Source: Mycobacterium florentinum (GTDB lineage: Bacteria; Actinomycetota; Actinomycetes; Mycobacteriales; Mycobacteriaceae). Taken from it: 64,000 bases of DNA. The notes under the pieces are model-generated. The model was not told the DNA's origin, did not search any database, and was given only the letters and a program-made list of their open reading frames with translations. This document shows, piece after piece, positions 52,794 to 61,501 of this stretch; position 1 is the stretch's first letter, and each line of letters opens with the position of its first letter. Both the position numbers and the translations under genes were made by a program. The stretch is taken from NCBI RefSeq assembly GCF_010730355.1, contig NZ_AP022576.1:3968001-4032000 (forward strand), written 5' to 3'.

Positions 52794-53186
52794 GTGGCAC
52801 AGGAACCCAACCGGACATCATCGTCGATCTTGGCGTTGGTCGCCGCGGCGCGCGTCGGCGTCGGAGCCGCGATGCTGCTGGCGCCCGATCGCTTCTTCAA
52901 ACCAGACTCGGGAACCGAGACGCTGCTGATGCAGACGATCGGTATCCGGGACCTGGTCATCGGGTCGGGTGCCTGCGCAGCGTTGTTGCGCGGCGGCGAC
53001 GGCGAGTTTCGGCGCTGGGCCGCCATGGGTTTGGTCAGCGACAGCGCCGACCTGCTACTCGGGTTGCGCGGCCGGCCGCTGGTGGGGACCAAGAGCGCGC
53101 TGATCGCCACGCTGGCTCCCGTGCCGTTCGTCGGCGCGGGCGTGCGCGGGTTCGTCCGCGGCTTCGGAAAGGGCAGGCAGCCTTAG
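52794..53186 (+). CDS. Small membrane protein, unknown function
   Basis: A 130-residue protein (GTG 52794) with three or four hydrophobic segments (about residues 11-30, 45-65, 75-90 and 100-120). It has the conserved-looking wording AARVGVGAAMLLAPDRFF, TIGIRDLVIGSG and GLVSDSADLLLGL, seen in actinobacterial DUF4267-like membrane proteins. I do not recognise a catalytic site. It overlaps the convergent epimerase gene by 4 bases. Confidence 0.75.
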   Translation: MAQEPNRTSSSILALVAAARVGVGAAMLLAPDRFFKPDSGTETLLMQTIGIRDLVIGSGACAALLRGGDGEFRRWAAMGLVSDSADLLLGLRGRPLVGTKSALIATLAPVPFVGAGVRGFVRGFGKGRQP

Positions 53187-54169
53187 CCCTGGGCGGCGCG
53201 CAGCGCATCGATGGTGTCGGTCACCGTTTCGCGCGGATCCCGGTAGGTGATGCCCAGCTCCTTCTCGCTTGGCGAATCGTCCGACGCCGGCATCTGCGTG
53301 TAGTACTGCATCCCCGCCGCGGTGAACGGCGTGTTGAACGGCAGATACGGCGTCGCGACGTCGAGAATCGCTCCCGCGGCGCGGATTATCGTGTCGGGAA
53401 CCGGCACGGCGACCATCGTGGTGTCGGCCACCTCGCCGAACATGCTCGCCAGCTCGCTGACGGAGACGCGGTGGCCGCCGGCCATGTAGCGTCGCGGTCC
53501 GCGCCCGGGTTCCAGCAGCGCAGCATGCAGCGCGGCCACGTCGCGGGCATCGACGATCAACCAGGCCGCTCCTCGCCCGGGTACAAAATGCAGGTCCAGC
53601 AGCGACTTCACCCCCTGGCCGGCTTCACCGTATTGATTGCCGACCGGCGGGCCGAGGACCATGCCGGGGTAAGTGATGTTGACCGGCGCGCCGGCGTCCT
53701 GCAGACCGCGGGCGTAGATCTCGACCTGGGCCTTCGACGTTCCGTAGCCGTCGGCCCCGCCGACCACCGGCAAGTCCGCCGACAGCGTCTCCAGGTTGGG
53801 ATGAAACAGCGCGGTGAAGCTCGATACGTGCACGATCGGGTCGAGGCCGAGTTCGACGGCTTGACCGAGCACGTTCTGTGCGCCCTGCATATTCGTGCTC
53901 AGCATCTCGTTGGTCTGCCGCGGATCGGTGGCCACCAGCGCAGCGCTGTGCACGACGGCGTCGCAGCCCTGCAAGGCTTCGCGCACCGAGACGCGATCAA
54001 CGATGTCCCCGACGGCAAAATCCGACACGTCGACGCCGAGCTTCGCGACGGAGGTGTGCAGCCGATCGGGATTGCGCACCAGGAATCGAACCGAGTGCCC
54101 CGCGTCGGCGATGGCCTTGGCGGTCCACCCACCCACAAATCCAGTACCACCCGTTATCAGAATTCGCAC
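53183..54169 (-). CDS. NAD-dependent epimerase/dehydratase-family protein
   Basis: A 328-residue extended SDR starting GTG 54169 (VRILITGGTGFVGG). It has the glycine motif GGTGFVGG, DIVDRVSV, HSAALVA, VHVSSFTALF with the active serine, and Y-x3-K (YGTSK). The family includes 3-beta-HSD-like and dihydroflavonol reductases. GTG 54205 further upstream lacks an RBS. The gene is alone between convergent and same-strand neighbours. The substrate is unknown. Confidence 0.88.
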   Translation of the reverse strand: MRILITGGTGFVGGWTAKAIADAGHSVRFLVRNPDRLHTSVAKLGVDVSDFAVGDIVDRVSVREALQGCDAVVHSAALVATDPRQTNEMLSTNMQGAQNVLGQAVELGLDPIVHVSSFTALFHPNLETLSADLPVVGGADGYGTSKAQVEIYARGLQDAGAPVNITYPGMVLGPPVGNQYGEAGQGVKSLLDLHFVPGRGAAWLIVDARDVAALHAALLEPGRGPRRYMAGGHRVSVSELASMFGEVADTTMVAVPVPDTIIRAAGAILDVATPYLPFNTPFTAAGMQYYTQMPASDDSPSEKELGITYRDPRETVTDTIDALRAAQG

Positions 54170-54220
54170 GGAGCGATTGTCCAAGGCTGGTCGCCGGTGG
54201 GGCAACCGGGGTTGCGTTAA

Positions 54221-54931
54221 CTAAAGGTGGCTGGCCACGTAGCTCGCGGCTTGGCCCGTCATCCCGTTCACGACATACGACGCGTGTGCCGCGCCGTCGT
54301 TGCCACCGCCGCAGATCGGATCGCCGGCGGCGCACAGCTGCAGCGTCTTGGGCTGATACAGCGGGCCGATGGCAATGTCCGGCGCGCCGTAATGCTCGAG
54401 GAATTGATTCGACGGCGTGCCGAAGAGCGTGACGGCGGCGACGTGGTTGGCGATGTCCGGTGGCATCGGCGCCGGGACGGAAGCGGCGGGTACGCCCTTC
54501 GGCACGGCCGACGAGGTGACGAAACCGGCGACCGCCGCACCCTGCGAGAAGCCGCCCAGCACTTCCCGGGTCTTGGGGCAGCTGGCCGCCATCGACTCGA
54601 TGTGCGAGCTGGCGTCGCGAATCCCGTCGATGAACGTTGCCGGGAAGTCGGGGCTGCCGAAGTCGCTGCTGGCCGGGTAGTTCACCGGGTACACCGTCAG
54701 GCTCCGCCCGCCGAGCTGACCGCGCAGCGCGTCGACGAAGCCGGAACCGATGCCGCCGACTCCGGGCGGCTCGCTGGTGCCGCGGGCGAAGACCAAATCG
54801 ACGTCGGGACAGTCGGCGTTTGCCGCCGGGGCGTGGCCGCCGACCAGCACGGCAGCCGCCATCAGTGCGGCCGTTGCGCCGGCCGACGCGAGCCTGTGTA
54901 TCCGGCTATTGATCAACTTCACGACATTCAT
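54221..54931 (-). CDS. Secreted cutinase-like serine esterase
   Basis: A 236-residue precursor starting ATG 54931, with a signal peptide ending at about AANA (residue 39) and mature start DCPDVDLVFARGTSEPPGVG, the cutinase opening. The catalytic serine is in GGFSQGAAVAG, the aspartate in CAAGDPICGGG and the histidine in AAHASYV, with cysteines placed for the standard disulfides. Mycobacterial cutinase-like proteins hydrolyse lipids and polyesters outside the cell. Confidence 0.93.
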   Translation of the reverse strand: MNVVKLINSRIHRLASAGATAALMAAAVLVGGHAPAANADCPDVDLVFARGTSEPPGVGGIGSGFVDALRGQLGGRSLTVYPVNYPASSDFGSPDFPATFIDGIRDASSHIESMAASCPKTREVLGGFSQGAAVAGFVTSSAVPKGVPAASVPAPMPPDIANHVAAVTLFGTPSNQFLEHYGAPDIAIGPLYQPKTLQLCAAGDPICGGGNDGAAHASYVVNGMTGQAASYVASHL

Positions 54932-55001
54932 TTCCTGTCCCAATTTCCCTTTATCTGCATCCGATGCGGGTGGCCGTAAGGATTTCCCAAAGCGTCATTT
55001 C

Positions 55002-55508
55002 TCAATCGCAGCGGGGAGCCAGGCGCAATACCGGGATGTGCCGGCCGACCGCCGCCGTCGCCGCACGGTAGTCGGCGTAGCCGGGGTACAACCGTTCGGC
55101 GAGGCCGTAGAGCCGCTCGTACTCGGCGGGCTCGGTGACCTCGGTGGCCACGAAGCTGTCCCCGCCCAATTCGCACTCGGGATGCGCTTTGAGGTTGTAA
55201 TACCAATTCGGGTGCGTGCTGCCGCCGAAGTTGGAGGCGACGGCGATGACGTTGCGACCGTCGTGGAAATAGGAGATTTGGGCCTGACGCGGCTGCCCGG
55301 TTTTGGCACCCGTCATGTGCAGCGTCGCGGACGGCACAGCAAACATTCCCCAGGACACTTTCTGGTGGGATACCCGCATCAGCCACGGATCGGTCTTCGC
55401 CGCGATGTGTTGTGCGAGAAACTTTCCCGGCCCGCTGCGAGCGAACTTCGTCATGGTGCGCGTGAGCGCCGTGCGCGGGCGTTGCGGGTCGACAATCGGT
55501 AGCGGCAT
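55002..55508 (-). CDS. F420-dependent (Ddn/DUF385-type) nitroreductase-family protein
   Basis: A 168-residue Ddn-like split-barrel protein: HMTGAKTGQPRQAQISYFHDG, ASNFGGSTHPNWYYNLKAHPEC and EYERLYGLAERLYPGYADY. This is the complete signature of deazaflavin-dependent nitroreductase family members, which use reduced F420 to reduce quinones or nitroaromatics. It stands alone. Confidence 0.92.
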   Translation of the reverse strand: MPLPIVDPQRPRTALTRTMTKFARSGPGKFLAQHIAAKTDPWLMRVSHQKVSWGMFAVPSATLHMTGAKTGQPRQAQISYFHDGRNVIAVASNFGGSTHPNWYYNLKAHPECELGGDSFVATEVTEPAEYERLYGLAERLYPGYADYRAATAAVGRHIPVLRLAPRCD

Positions 55509-55603
55509 GAAACGACGATAATCCGATCTCCCGGCGGGCGGGAGTCTTCGGCGCGGCCCAACGGCTGCCCGGAAGGCGCGATGCGGGTCCGTTCTACCGC
55601 CGC

Positions 55604-55653
55604 AAAAAAACGACCAGCAGGTTTACCGGCGTCTTGAGTAAACCTGCTGGTCG
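55604..55653 (-). terminator. Intrinsic terminator of the CsbD gene
   Basis: Reading leftward from the CsbD stop, a perfect 16-base stem (arms 55638-55653 and 55611-55626) with an 11-base loop is followed directly by seven U residues (A-run 55604-55610 on the plus strand). This is a textbook Rho-independent terminator, uncommon in mycobacteria. Confidence 0.92.
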
Positions 55654-55663
55654 AGACTGTTGG

Positions 55664-55837
55664 CTACTTCTTGAAGGCGTCCTTCACCTTCTCGCCGGCG
55701 TCCTTCAGGCTGGACTTGGCCTGATCCACGCGGCCCTCGTTCTTGGTGTCGTCGTCCCCGGTGACCTTGCCGACGGCTTCCTTGGCCTGGCCGCCGAGAT
55801 CCTCGATTTTGTTCTTGATCTTGTCTTCGGTGCTCAT
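55664..55837 (-). CDS. CsbD-family small stress protein
   Basis: ATG 55837 opens a 57-residue hydrophilic protein: MSTEDKIKNKIEDLGGQAKE, AVGKVTGDDDTKNEGRVDQA and a lysine-rich end DAGEKVKDAFKK. It is the CsbD-like general-stress family, usually sigma-factor controlled. GGAGCGAAACGC provides the RBS. It is monocistronic, closed by a strong terminator. Confidence 0.92.
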   Translation of the reverse strand: MSTEDKIKNKIEDLGGQAKEAVGKVTGDDDTKNEGRVDQAKSSLKDAGEKVKDAFKK

Positions 55838-56016
55838 GCGTTTCGCTCCCTATTGACTCGATGTTGTTCTTCGTCCGGCTACCCCGGTGCGGGATTCCGA
55901 AACCCCGGACCGCGATCCGCCCCCGGCCGAGCGGGAGCGATTGCCCGGTCTAGCTGGCAAACAACCGGATCTTTCGGCCGCCATGGAATGGATCACAATG
56001 GACGAATGGGGATCCC

Positions 56017-56184
56017 ATGAGCACCGCAACCGTGGTGGCGATAGTCGTCGTGCTGATGCTGCTGGGCCTGGGCATCGTGATCAATCAGCTGCTTCGGCTG
56101 CGGAAGTTTCTGGGGGATTCACCCCCCGAGCATTTGCCCGGCGCGGATGCCGCGGAGCCCCCGGAGCACGATCCGCCCAAGTGA
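56017..56184 (+). CDS. Small single-pass membrane protein
   Basis: ATG 56017 opens a 55-residue protein. A hydrophobic helix (TVVAIVVVLMLLGLGIVI, residues 5-22) is followed by a basic patch RLRKF and a proline-rich acidic tail PPEHLPGADAAEPPEHDPPK. It is probably anchored in the membrane with its tail inside. No RBS is strong (GGGGATCCC). No domain is recognised. Confidence 0.5.
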   Translation: MSTATVVAIVVVLMLLGLGIVINQLLRLRKFLGDSPPEHLPGADAAEPPEHDPPK

Positions 56185-56291
56185 CTTTCAGGTCTCCGCT
56201 CGACTGATAGCTTCGATCTCGTAATCGCACCTCATCGGGGAGGGGCCGCCGCGGCGGTAGCTGCCCGATGCGCACAATGCCCGGGGGCACC

Positions 56292-57584
56292 ATGACACTG
56301 CTGGTAACGGATGACGGGTTGCCCCGTGGTGTGTCGGGGGCCGCCGATCCGCATTTCGCGAACGTCGTCAAGAAATTTGCCCAGCAGTTTCCGGGCCGGC
56401 GGCTCGGCGGGGGAGCGCTGAGCGTCTACGTCGACGGCATTCCCGTCGTCGACGTCTGGACCGGGTGGTCGGACCGGGCCGGCGCGCAACCCTGGACCGC
56501 CGACACCGGCGCAATGGTGTTCTCGGCGACCAAGGGTGTGGCCTCGACGGTGATACATCGGCTGGCCGATCGGGGCCTGTTGTCCTACGACGACCCGGTC
56601 GCCGAGTACTGGCCCGACTTCGCGTCGAATGGCAAGGCAGAGATCACGGTGCGCGATGTGCTGCGGCATCGAGCCGGGCTTTCCCATCTGCGCGGCGTCA
56701 CCAAGACGGCTCTGATGGATCACCTGGAGATGGAGGAACGGCTGGCCGCCGCGCCGGTCGATCACCTGCGCGGCGTGCAGGCCTATCACGCGCTGACCTA
56801 CGGCTGGCTGCTGTCCGGGCTGGCCAGGGCGATCACGGGCAAAGGCATGCGGGAGCTGATCCGCCAGGAGGTCGCTCGCCCGCTCAACACCGACGGCCTG
56901 CATCTGGGCCGCCCGCCGCAGGGCTCGCCGACGCTGCCCGCGCAGATCCTGATGCCGCAGAAACGAATCATGCCGACCCCGGTGCTCAACTTCATCGCGC
57001 CGCGGGTGGCCAACATGCGGTACTCGGGAGCGCTGGGCGCGATGTATTTCCCCGGCATCATGTCCCTGATGCAGGGCGACACCCCGTTCCTGGACGGCGA
57101 GATCCCGGCGGCCAATGGCGTGGTGACCGGCCGGGCGCTGGCCAAGATGTATGCCGTGCTGGCCAACGACGGCCGCATCGACGGCAAGAAGTATCTGTCC
57201 AAGGAGTTGGCACGCGGGCTCAGCGGGCAAGCGCGGATCAAGTGGCCCGACGCGAACATGGTGGTGCCCATGCCATTTCACCTCGGCTACCACGAGTCTC
57301 CGGTGCCCGGCCTGTTGCGCGGGTTCGGGCACGTGGGTCTGGGCGGCACGCTCGGCTGGGCCGATCCCGAGGTCGGCGGCTCGTTCGGATACGTGCACAA
57401 CCGGCTGCTGACGTCGCGGGTGTTCGACATGGGGTCGTTCGCCGGGCTGGCCGGCCCGCTGCGCTCCGCGATGGAGGCCGCGCGGCACCAGGGGCCGATC
57501 GAGGTGCCGCAGCTCGGCGCGACCTACCCCAAGCCCGGCCGGCGGCGGGCGGCCGCGCCGGCCCGGGCTGCGTCGGGGGACTAG
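56292..57584 (+). CDS. Serine beta-lactamase-like esterase
   Basis: A 430-residue class-C-beta-lactamase-fold hydrolase. The catalytic S-x-x-K is SATK (residue about 78). The tyrosine motif is YHALTYGW in place of Y-x-N, and the third motif is HVGLGG. This pattern belongs to mycobacterial esterases of the LipE/LipL type, not to antibiotic-hydrolysing enzymes. ATG 56292 has GGGGGC in front; ATG 56268 is possible. It converges with the next gene, overlapping it by 4 bases. Confidence 0.9.
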   Translation: MTLLVTDDGLPRGVSGAADPHFANVVKKFAQQFPGRRLGGGALSVYVDGIPVVDVWTGWSDRAGAQPWTADTGAMVFSATKGVASTVIHRLADRGLLSYDDPVAEYWPDFASNGKAEITVRDVLRHRAGLSHLRGVTKTALMDHLEMEERLAAAPVDHLRGVQAYHALTYGWLLSGLARAITGKGMRELIRQEVARPLNTDGLHLGRPPQGSPTLPAQILMPQKRIMPTPVLNFIAPRVANMRYSGALGAMYFPGIMSLMQGDTPFLDGEIPAANGVVTGRALAKMYAVLANDGRIDGKKYLSKELARGLSGQARIKWPDANMVVPMPFHLGYHESPVPGLLRGFGHVGLGGTLGWADPEVGGSFGYVHNRLLTSRVFDMGSFAGLAGPLRSAMEAARHQGPIEVPQLGATYPKPGRRRAAAPARAASGD

Positions 57585-58636
57585 ATCTTCGCGAAGCCGC
57601 GCGGCAGGGTCAGCGGAAGATCGCCGTAGGTGGCGATCCCGGGTGCCGCGGCGACCACGGCGGGAATCGCGTTGATGGCGGGCACCGCGGTCATGATGTG
57701 GCCGAGGTCCATGAACTCCTCGAGCGTCGTCGCCTCGAAATACGGCGGCGGCAGGAAGCCGACCTTGGTCGTCACCGTCGGCTGACCGTCGATCTGGATG
57801 ACCCAGCCGTCCTGCTCGATCTTCCAGTCGGGTTCCAGCGTCTGCCCCTTGCGCCACCGGACGTTCAGGTCGATCAGGGTCTTGCCGTTCACGATGCCCT
57901 GCCAGCTGATGTAGGTGCCCGCGACGTGTCCCGCGGGGATGGTCCAGGACGCCATTTCCAGGTCCGCGGTGGTCTGGGCGAACTCCGCGACGCACTTGAC
58001 CTCGTCGAGCTCGACGCCGAGCGCGTCGGCCACCAGCCGCACAGCCTCGCCGAAGATCGCGGTGCCCTTGGCGGCCATCGCCGGCAGGTCCGGGTGGTCG
58101 ATCGGCTGCCCGAAGCCCACCGGCCTCTCGGTTTCGGGGGAGTCGTAGAACGTGGTGTCGGCGGCCTCGTTGACGGTGACCTTGTCGACGCGGTTGCACA
58201 CCATCGCCGAGACGATGGCCAGCAGCTCGGCGAAGCCCGGGCTCACCCCGGACCCGAAGATCGTCGAACCGCCCAACTCGGCGGCCTCGAGCAGCCGGTC
58301 GCGGCCGTCGCCCAGGTTGTGTCCGGTGATGAAGGACGCCGTGGTCACCACGTTGACACCCGCGGACAGAATCTGGACCAGCTCGTCGACGTTGATCCAC
58401 ATCGGGTTGTAGACCACGCAGTCCGGTTTCAGGGCGAGCAGCGCGTCGATGTCATTGGTCGCCGCGACCCCGAGCGGGGAGATGCCGACCAATTCGCCGG
58501 CGTCACGTCCGACCTTGTCCGGCGACCAGGCGAAGCACCCGACCAGTTCCAGGATGGGGTTGTCCGCGATCGACTTCAGCGAGCTCTTGCCCACGTTTCC
58601 GGTGTTCCACTGAACGACTCGATAGTTGTTTGGCAC
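57581..58636 (-). CDS. Dihydrodipicolinate-reductase-like / diaminopentanoate-dehydrogenase-like protein (paralogue)
   Basis: A 351-residue protein starting GTG 58636 (VPNNYRVVQWNTGNVGKSSL), with the same architecture as the protein at 22816: Rossmann GNVGKS, ALKPDCVVYNP, GSGVSPGFAELL and a C-terminal TTKVGFLPPPYFEATTLEEF. It is monocistronic. The exact substrate is unknown for most mycobacterial copies. Confidence 0.87.
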   Translation of the reverse strand: MPNNYRVVQWNTGNVGKSSLKSIADNPILELVGCFAWSPDKVGRDAGELVGISPLGVAATNDIDALLALKPDCVVYNPMWINVDELVQILSAGVNVVTTASFITGHNLGDGRDRLLEAAELGGSTIFGSGVSPGFAELLAIVSAMVCNRVDKVTVNEAADTTFYDSPETERPVGFGQPIDHPDLPAMAAKGTAIFGEAVRLVADALGVELDEVKCVAEFAQTTADLEMASWTIPAGHVAGTYISWQGIVNGKTLIDLNVRWRKGQTLEPDWKIEQDGWVIQIDGQPTVTTKVGFLPPPYFEATTLEEFMDLGHIMTAVPAINAIPAVVAAAPGIATYGDLPLTLPRGFAKI

Positions 58637-58665
58637 TCGCTCAGCATAGGGAATTGTTCGCGCGC

Positions 58666-59784
58666 TTAATAGGCGGACTCGGAAGCCAAAATCTCGGCCA
58701 GAAACGCGTCCGCCGGCGGCCGCTCCAGCCGGCTGTGCGCCCACCGGCGGATCCGTTCCCGGGTCTCGCGGCTCTCGGTCGTATCGGCTCCGACGATCAC
58801 CGCGGTCGCCGTCCAGTCGTGATCCCAGGCGGCGGATTCGCTCACCGGCTGCTGCTCGGCGTCGACCAGGGGAAGGACCGCGCGGCCCCCGCTGTCCAGC
58901 GCACCGGCGCCGCCGAACGCTCCGGACCGCAATCGCACCGCGATCCCCGACGGCAGGTCCGGTCCGATGATCGCCGCGCGTACCACCGCTCCGGACGCCT
59001 CGATGCTCCAGTCGACGGTGTTCTCGGCCGCATCGAAGATGGCCGCGGGTACCGCGGTCCAGTTGATGGACGCGACGCCCCTGGCGATCGACGAGACCCG
59101 CGGGCCCGCGTCGGCACCCGCGGCCAGGGCGTAGTCGTCGCGGCGCCCGCTCGGTATCGCCAACACCGCGCCCGAATCATCAAGAGCAGCAATGAGTTCC
59201 GCCCACGCGTCGTCGTCCACACCGACCTCGTCGGCCAGCTCGGCACTCGCGCGGACCAGCTTCGCGATGCGCGCATCGTCGCTGCGGACATAGGTGAACA
59301 AAGCCGTGGCGTGCGGCGCCAGCAGCCCGGTCACGTCGGAATCCAGCGTGTCGTCGGCGAAGAAGTCCTGCGCTTTAGCCGTCAGCAGGGCGACCTCGAC
59401 GTCGAGCAGCGCGCGGTCCAGGCCGGCAATGCCGTCGCGCTGACTCGCCGGCCACCAGCGCCGCAGCCAATGCCCGACGGCCAGCCGGCGCAGCGGGCCG
59501 ACCGAACCGGGCACGATGTCGACGCCGGTCAGGTCGATACTGGCCGCGCCGTCCGCCGCGTCCGCGGCGCCGGCCAGCGCAACGTGCCCGGCTTCACCGA
59601 ACACGCGCCACAGCCAGTCAGCGCGCGACAGATCGGTGAAGGTGATGTGGGCTCGCTCTTCGTCGGGGGGATCGTCGATCGTCCAGGACAGCACGGCGCC
59701 ACTGACTTCCAGCACGGCGGCCAACGGAGTGTGGGCGCTGGCGGGGCCGACGGTCCAAAGGCCGGAATCGGCAACCAATTTCAT
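58666..59784 (-). CDS. Unknown protein of the CHAT/TPR cluster (A)
   Basis: A 372-residue protein starting ATG 59784 in an ATGA overlap with the 441-residue gene. It has no membrane segment and no signal. It contains tryptophan-rich blocks (GLWTVGPAS, VLSWTIDDPP, HWLRRWWPAS, AAWDHDWTATAVIV) and ends LERPPADAFLAEILASESAY. I do not recognise a domain. Context (CHAT protein and TPR protein in the same array) suggests a partner or substrate of a CHAT peptidase-like system. Confidence 0.75.
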   Translation of the reverse strand: MKLVADSGLWTVGPASAHTPLAAVLEVSGAVLSWTIDDPPDEERAHITFTDLSRADWLWRVFGEAGHVALAGAADAADGAASIDLTGVDIVPGSVGPLRRLAVGHWLRRWWPASQRDGIAGLDRALLDVEVALLTAKAQDFFADDTLDSDVTGLLAPHATALFTYVRSDDARIAKLVRASAELADEVGVDDDAWAELIAALDDSGAVLAIPSGRRDDYALAAGADAGPRVSSIARGVASINWTAVPAAIFDAAENTVDWSIEASGAVVRAAIIGPDLPSGIAVRLRSGAFGGAGALDSGGRAVLPLVDAEQQPVSESAAWDHDWTATAVIVGADTTESRETRERIRRWAHSRLERPPADAFLAEILASESAY

Positions 59785-61106
59785 CCGGCCACCTGCAATT
59801 CCAGCATGGACTTTATGCGCTGGCGGTGGTCGAGGCTCACCGATCGCGCGACCCCCTCCAGCAGCGACCGCATCTCGTCGACGTCTTCGCAGGGCTCCTG
59901 CCAGACGTCGCGCCCATGCAGCCGGGCCCACAGGCGGCTCAGGTACGGCGGTGCATACGCGGCGAGATCGTCGACCACTTGGCGTTGTCGTGGATGCATC
60001 GGGCCGCCCTCGGCGATGTAGCGCCGGGCGTGCAGGACGTATGCCTCCTTGCGCAGCCGTGCCTGGATCTGCCCCGCCAGCGCGTAGCGGCTCGTGACGG
60101 ATCGGTCCAGCGGCGCCAGCTCGACCGCGACCTCGATGCCCGCCACCAGGGTGGCCTGCTTGTCCTCGGACAGCAGACCCCAGGGTGCACACGCGCGGTC
60201 GACTTCCTCCTCGCAGAGCAACGGGATATCGGGCAGGGCGTCGCGGTCCAGGGCGCGGCGCAGCGTCGCGCGCACCCGGTCCACCACGCTGCGATCCAGC
60301 GGGCGATCGCCGTCGGCTCCGCCGGCGATGCGCGGGGGTCGTTGCGGCACGACCGAACTCAAACCAAGCTCGATGATCGACCAGGGCAGCTCGGCTGATT
60401 CGACCCGCACCAGGGCGCCCAGGTTATACGGGGTGGTGTCGCCGATCATCGCCGACCAGACCCGCTGGCGGGCCGTCGCGGCGCGGTCGCCGTGGGCGGG
60501 CCCGAGCACCGTGGCGAGCTCGGCCAGAAACGGTCCCGTCACGGTCTGGCCCGGCCGCACGTCACGCCAACTGCGTTCGAGCTGAGCGGTCAGCCTGGCC
60601 ACGACGTCGTGGCCGGCCACGTACTGGTGCAGGACTTCGATGGCGGTGCGGTCGCGGCCCCGGTGAATTTCGCCGAGCACGCTGGCCGCGGTCTCGCGAT
60701 CTTCCGGTGCCGGTGCGCCTTTGGTGACCGCCAGCTCGTAGCACACCGGGAAGTAAAGCTCCTGGGCGTTTCCGGACCGGATCCGCTGCCTGCGGCGCTC
60801 GAGCTTGAGGACCTCGAACCATGCTGCAGCGGCGCGCAATTCGGCTGCACTGCCCACGATCAGTTCGTGCATTGCCGCGGCGGTGTCGGGGCTGACCACC
60901 GGGGCCGAAAACTGCGGGTTGGACCGCAGCCGCAGCACCAACGGGTCGATAATGCGTTTGACGGTCCGGGTCAACGGTCCGCCGTCGTCGCTGCTGAGCA
61001 CTTCGACGCCGAGCCCGATTGCCCGCCACGCCGCCTCGATCACCGACCGGCGTGGATGGCCTGCGGCCACGGTGGTGGCCAGCTGCGAGTCCGCGCTCAT
61101 CAGCAC
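59781..61106 (-). CDS. Unknown protein of the CHAT/TPR cluster (B)
   Basis: A 441-residue, largely helical protein rich in arginine and leucine, without membrane segments. Blocks worth noting are RRSVIEAAWRAIGLGVEVLS, RAAAAWFEVLKLERRRQRIR, DRPLDRSVVDRVRATLRRAL and EEEVDRACAPWGLLSEDKQA. I do not recognise a family. Its coupled overlap with protein A and nearness to CHAT/TPR genes resemble caspase/CHAT- and TPR-associated conflict systems described computationally in actinobacteria. Confidence 0.75.
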   Translation of the reverse strand: MLMSADSQLATTVAAGHPRRSVIEAAWRAIGLGVEVLSSDDGGPLTRTVKRIIDPLVLRLRSNPQFSAPVVSPDTAAAMHELIVGSAAELRAAAAWFEVLKLERRRQRIRSGNAQELYFPVCYELAVTKGAPAPEDRETAASVLGEIHRGRDRTAIEVLHQYVAGHDVVARLTAQLERSWRDVRPGQTVTGPFLAELATVLGPAHGDRAATARQRVWSAMIGDTTPYNLGALVRVESAELPWSIIELGLSSVVPQRPPRIAGGADGDRPLDRSVVDRVRATLRRALDRDALPDIPLLCEEEVDRACAPWGLLSEDKQATLVAGIEVAVELAPLDRSVTSRYALAGQIQARLRKEAYVLHARRYIAEGGPMHPRQRQVVDDLAAYAPPYLSRLWARLHGRDVWQEPCEDVDEMRSLLEGVARSVSLDHRQRIKSMLELQVAG

Positions 61107-61183
61107 AGGATAGGGGCATTCGGAAAATACCGGCAGCCAAAAAGTTGGGTTCGGTAGCCGCCCGGCACGCAGACCCTGGATGC

Positions 61184-61498
61184 ATGAAGAAGCTCATGAC
61201 ATTCCTACCCGGCGCCGGGCGTTTGGCGTTCTGGCGGCGTGACGACACCGCCGGTCGTACCGTCGGCGTGGGCACCGTGCGCAAGGTCGCCGACGAGCGC
61301 CAGGTGTTCATCGAAGTGGTCGCCGTGTCCGGCGAGACGTTCATCGGCAGATTGGCGCGCGGCGAGGACGATCTGGATGTGTCGGTGCTGCGGCCCGGCC
61401 TCGTCGTTCTGGTCGCGTTCGATCCCGCTGCCCGCGAACAGCTTTCGCTGCCTGACGACGTGCTGGCTGTCCATGCATCGTGGCTGGCGGCGGTCTGA
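61184..61498 (+). CDS. Small beta-rich protein within the CHAT/TPR cluster
   Basis: ATG 61184 opens a 104-residue protein, the only plus-strand gene in the cluster. A basic N-terminus (MKKLMTFLPGAGRLAFWRRD) is followed by alternating beta strands (VGVGTVRKVADERQVFIEVV, FIGRLARGEDDLDVSVLRPG, VVLVAFDPAA), suggesting an OB or SH3-like barrel. It is divergent from protein B (77 bases) and convergent with the CHAT gene (3 bases). No function is assigned. Confidence 0.7.
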   Translation: MKKLMTFLPGAGRLAFWRRDDTAGRTVGVGTVRKVADERQVFIEVVAVSGETFIGRLARGEDDLDVSVLRPGLVVLVAFDPAAREQLSLPDDVLAVHASWLAAV

Positions 61499-61501
61499 GC
61501 G

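Noticed and set aside
52721..54220. A 499-codon plus-strand frame antisense to the epimerase gene
   Set aside because: The opposite frame is a complete extended SDR with all motifs; this one has none.
56232..58669. Very long open frames on both strands overlapping the esterase and reductase genes, up to 734 codons
   Set aside because: They are arginine-, glycine- and proline-rich with no recognisable domain, as expected for antisense or shifted frames in high-GC coding DNA.
60302..60315. Another GCGATCGC near 60.3 kb as a regulon site
   Set aside because: It lies inside a coding sequence and lacks the TTTG/CAAA flanks.
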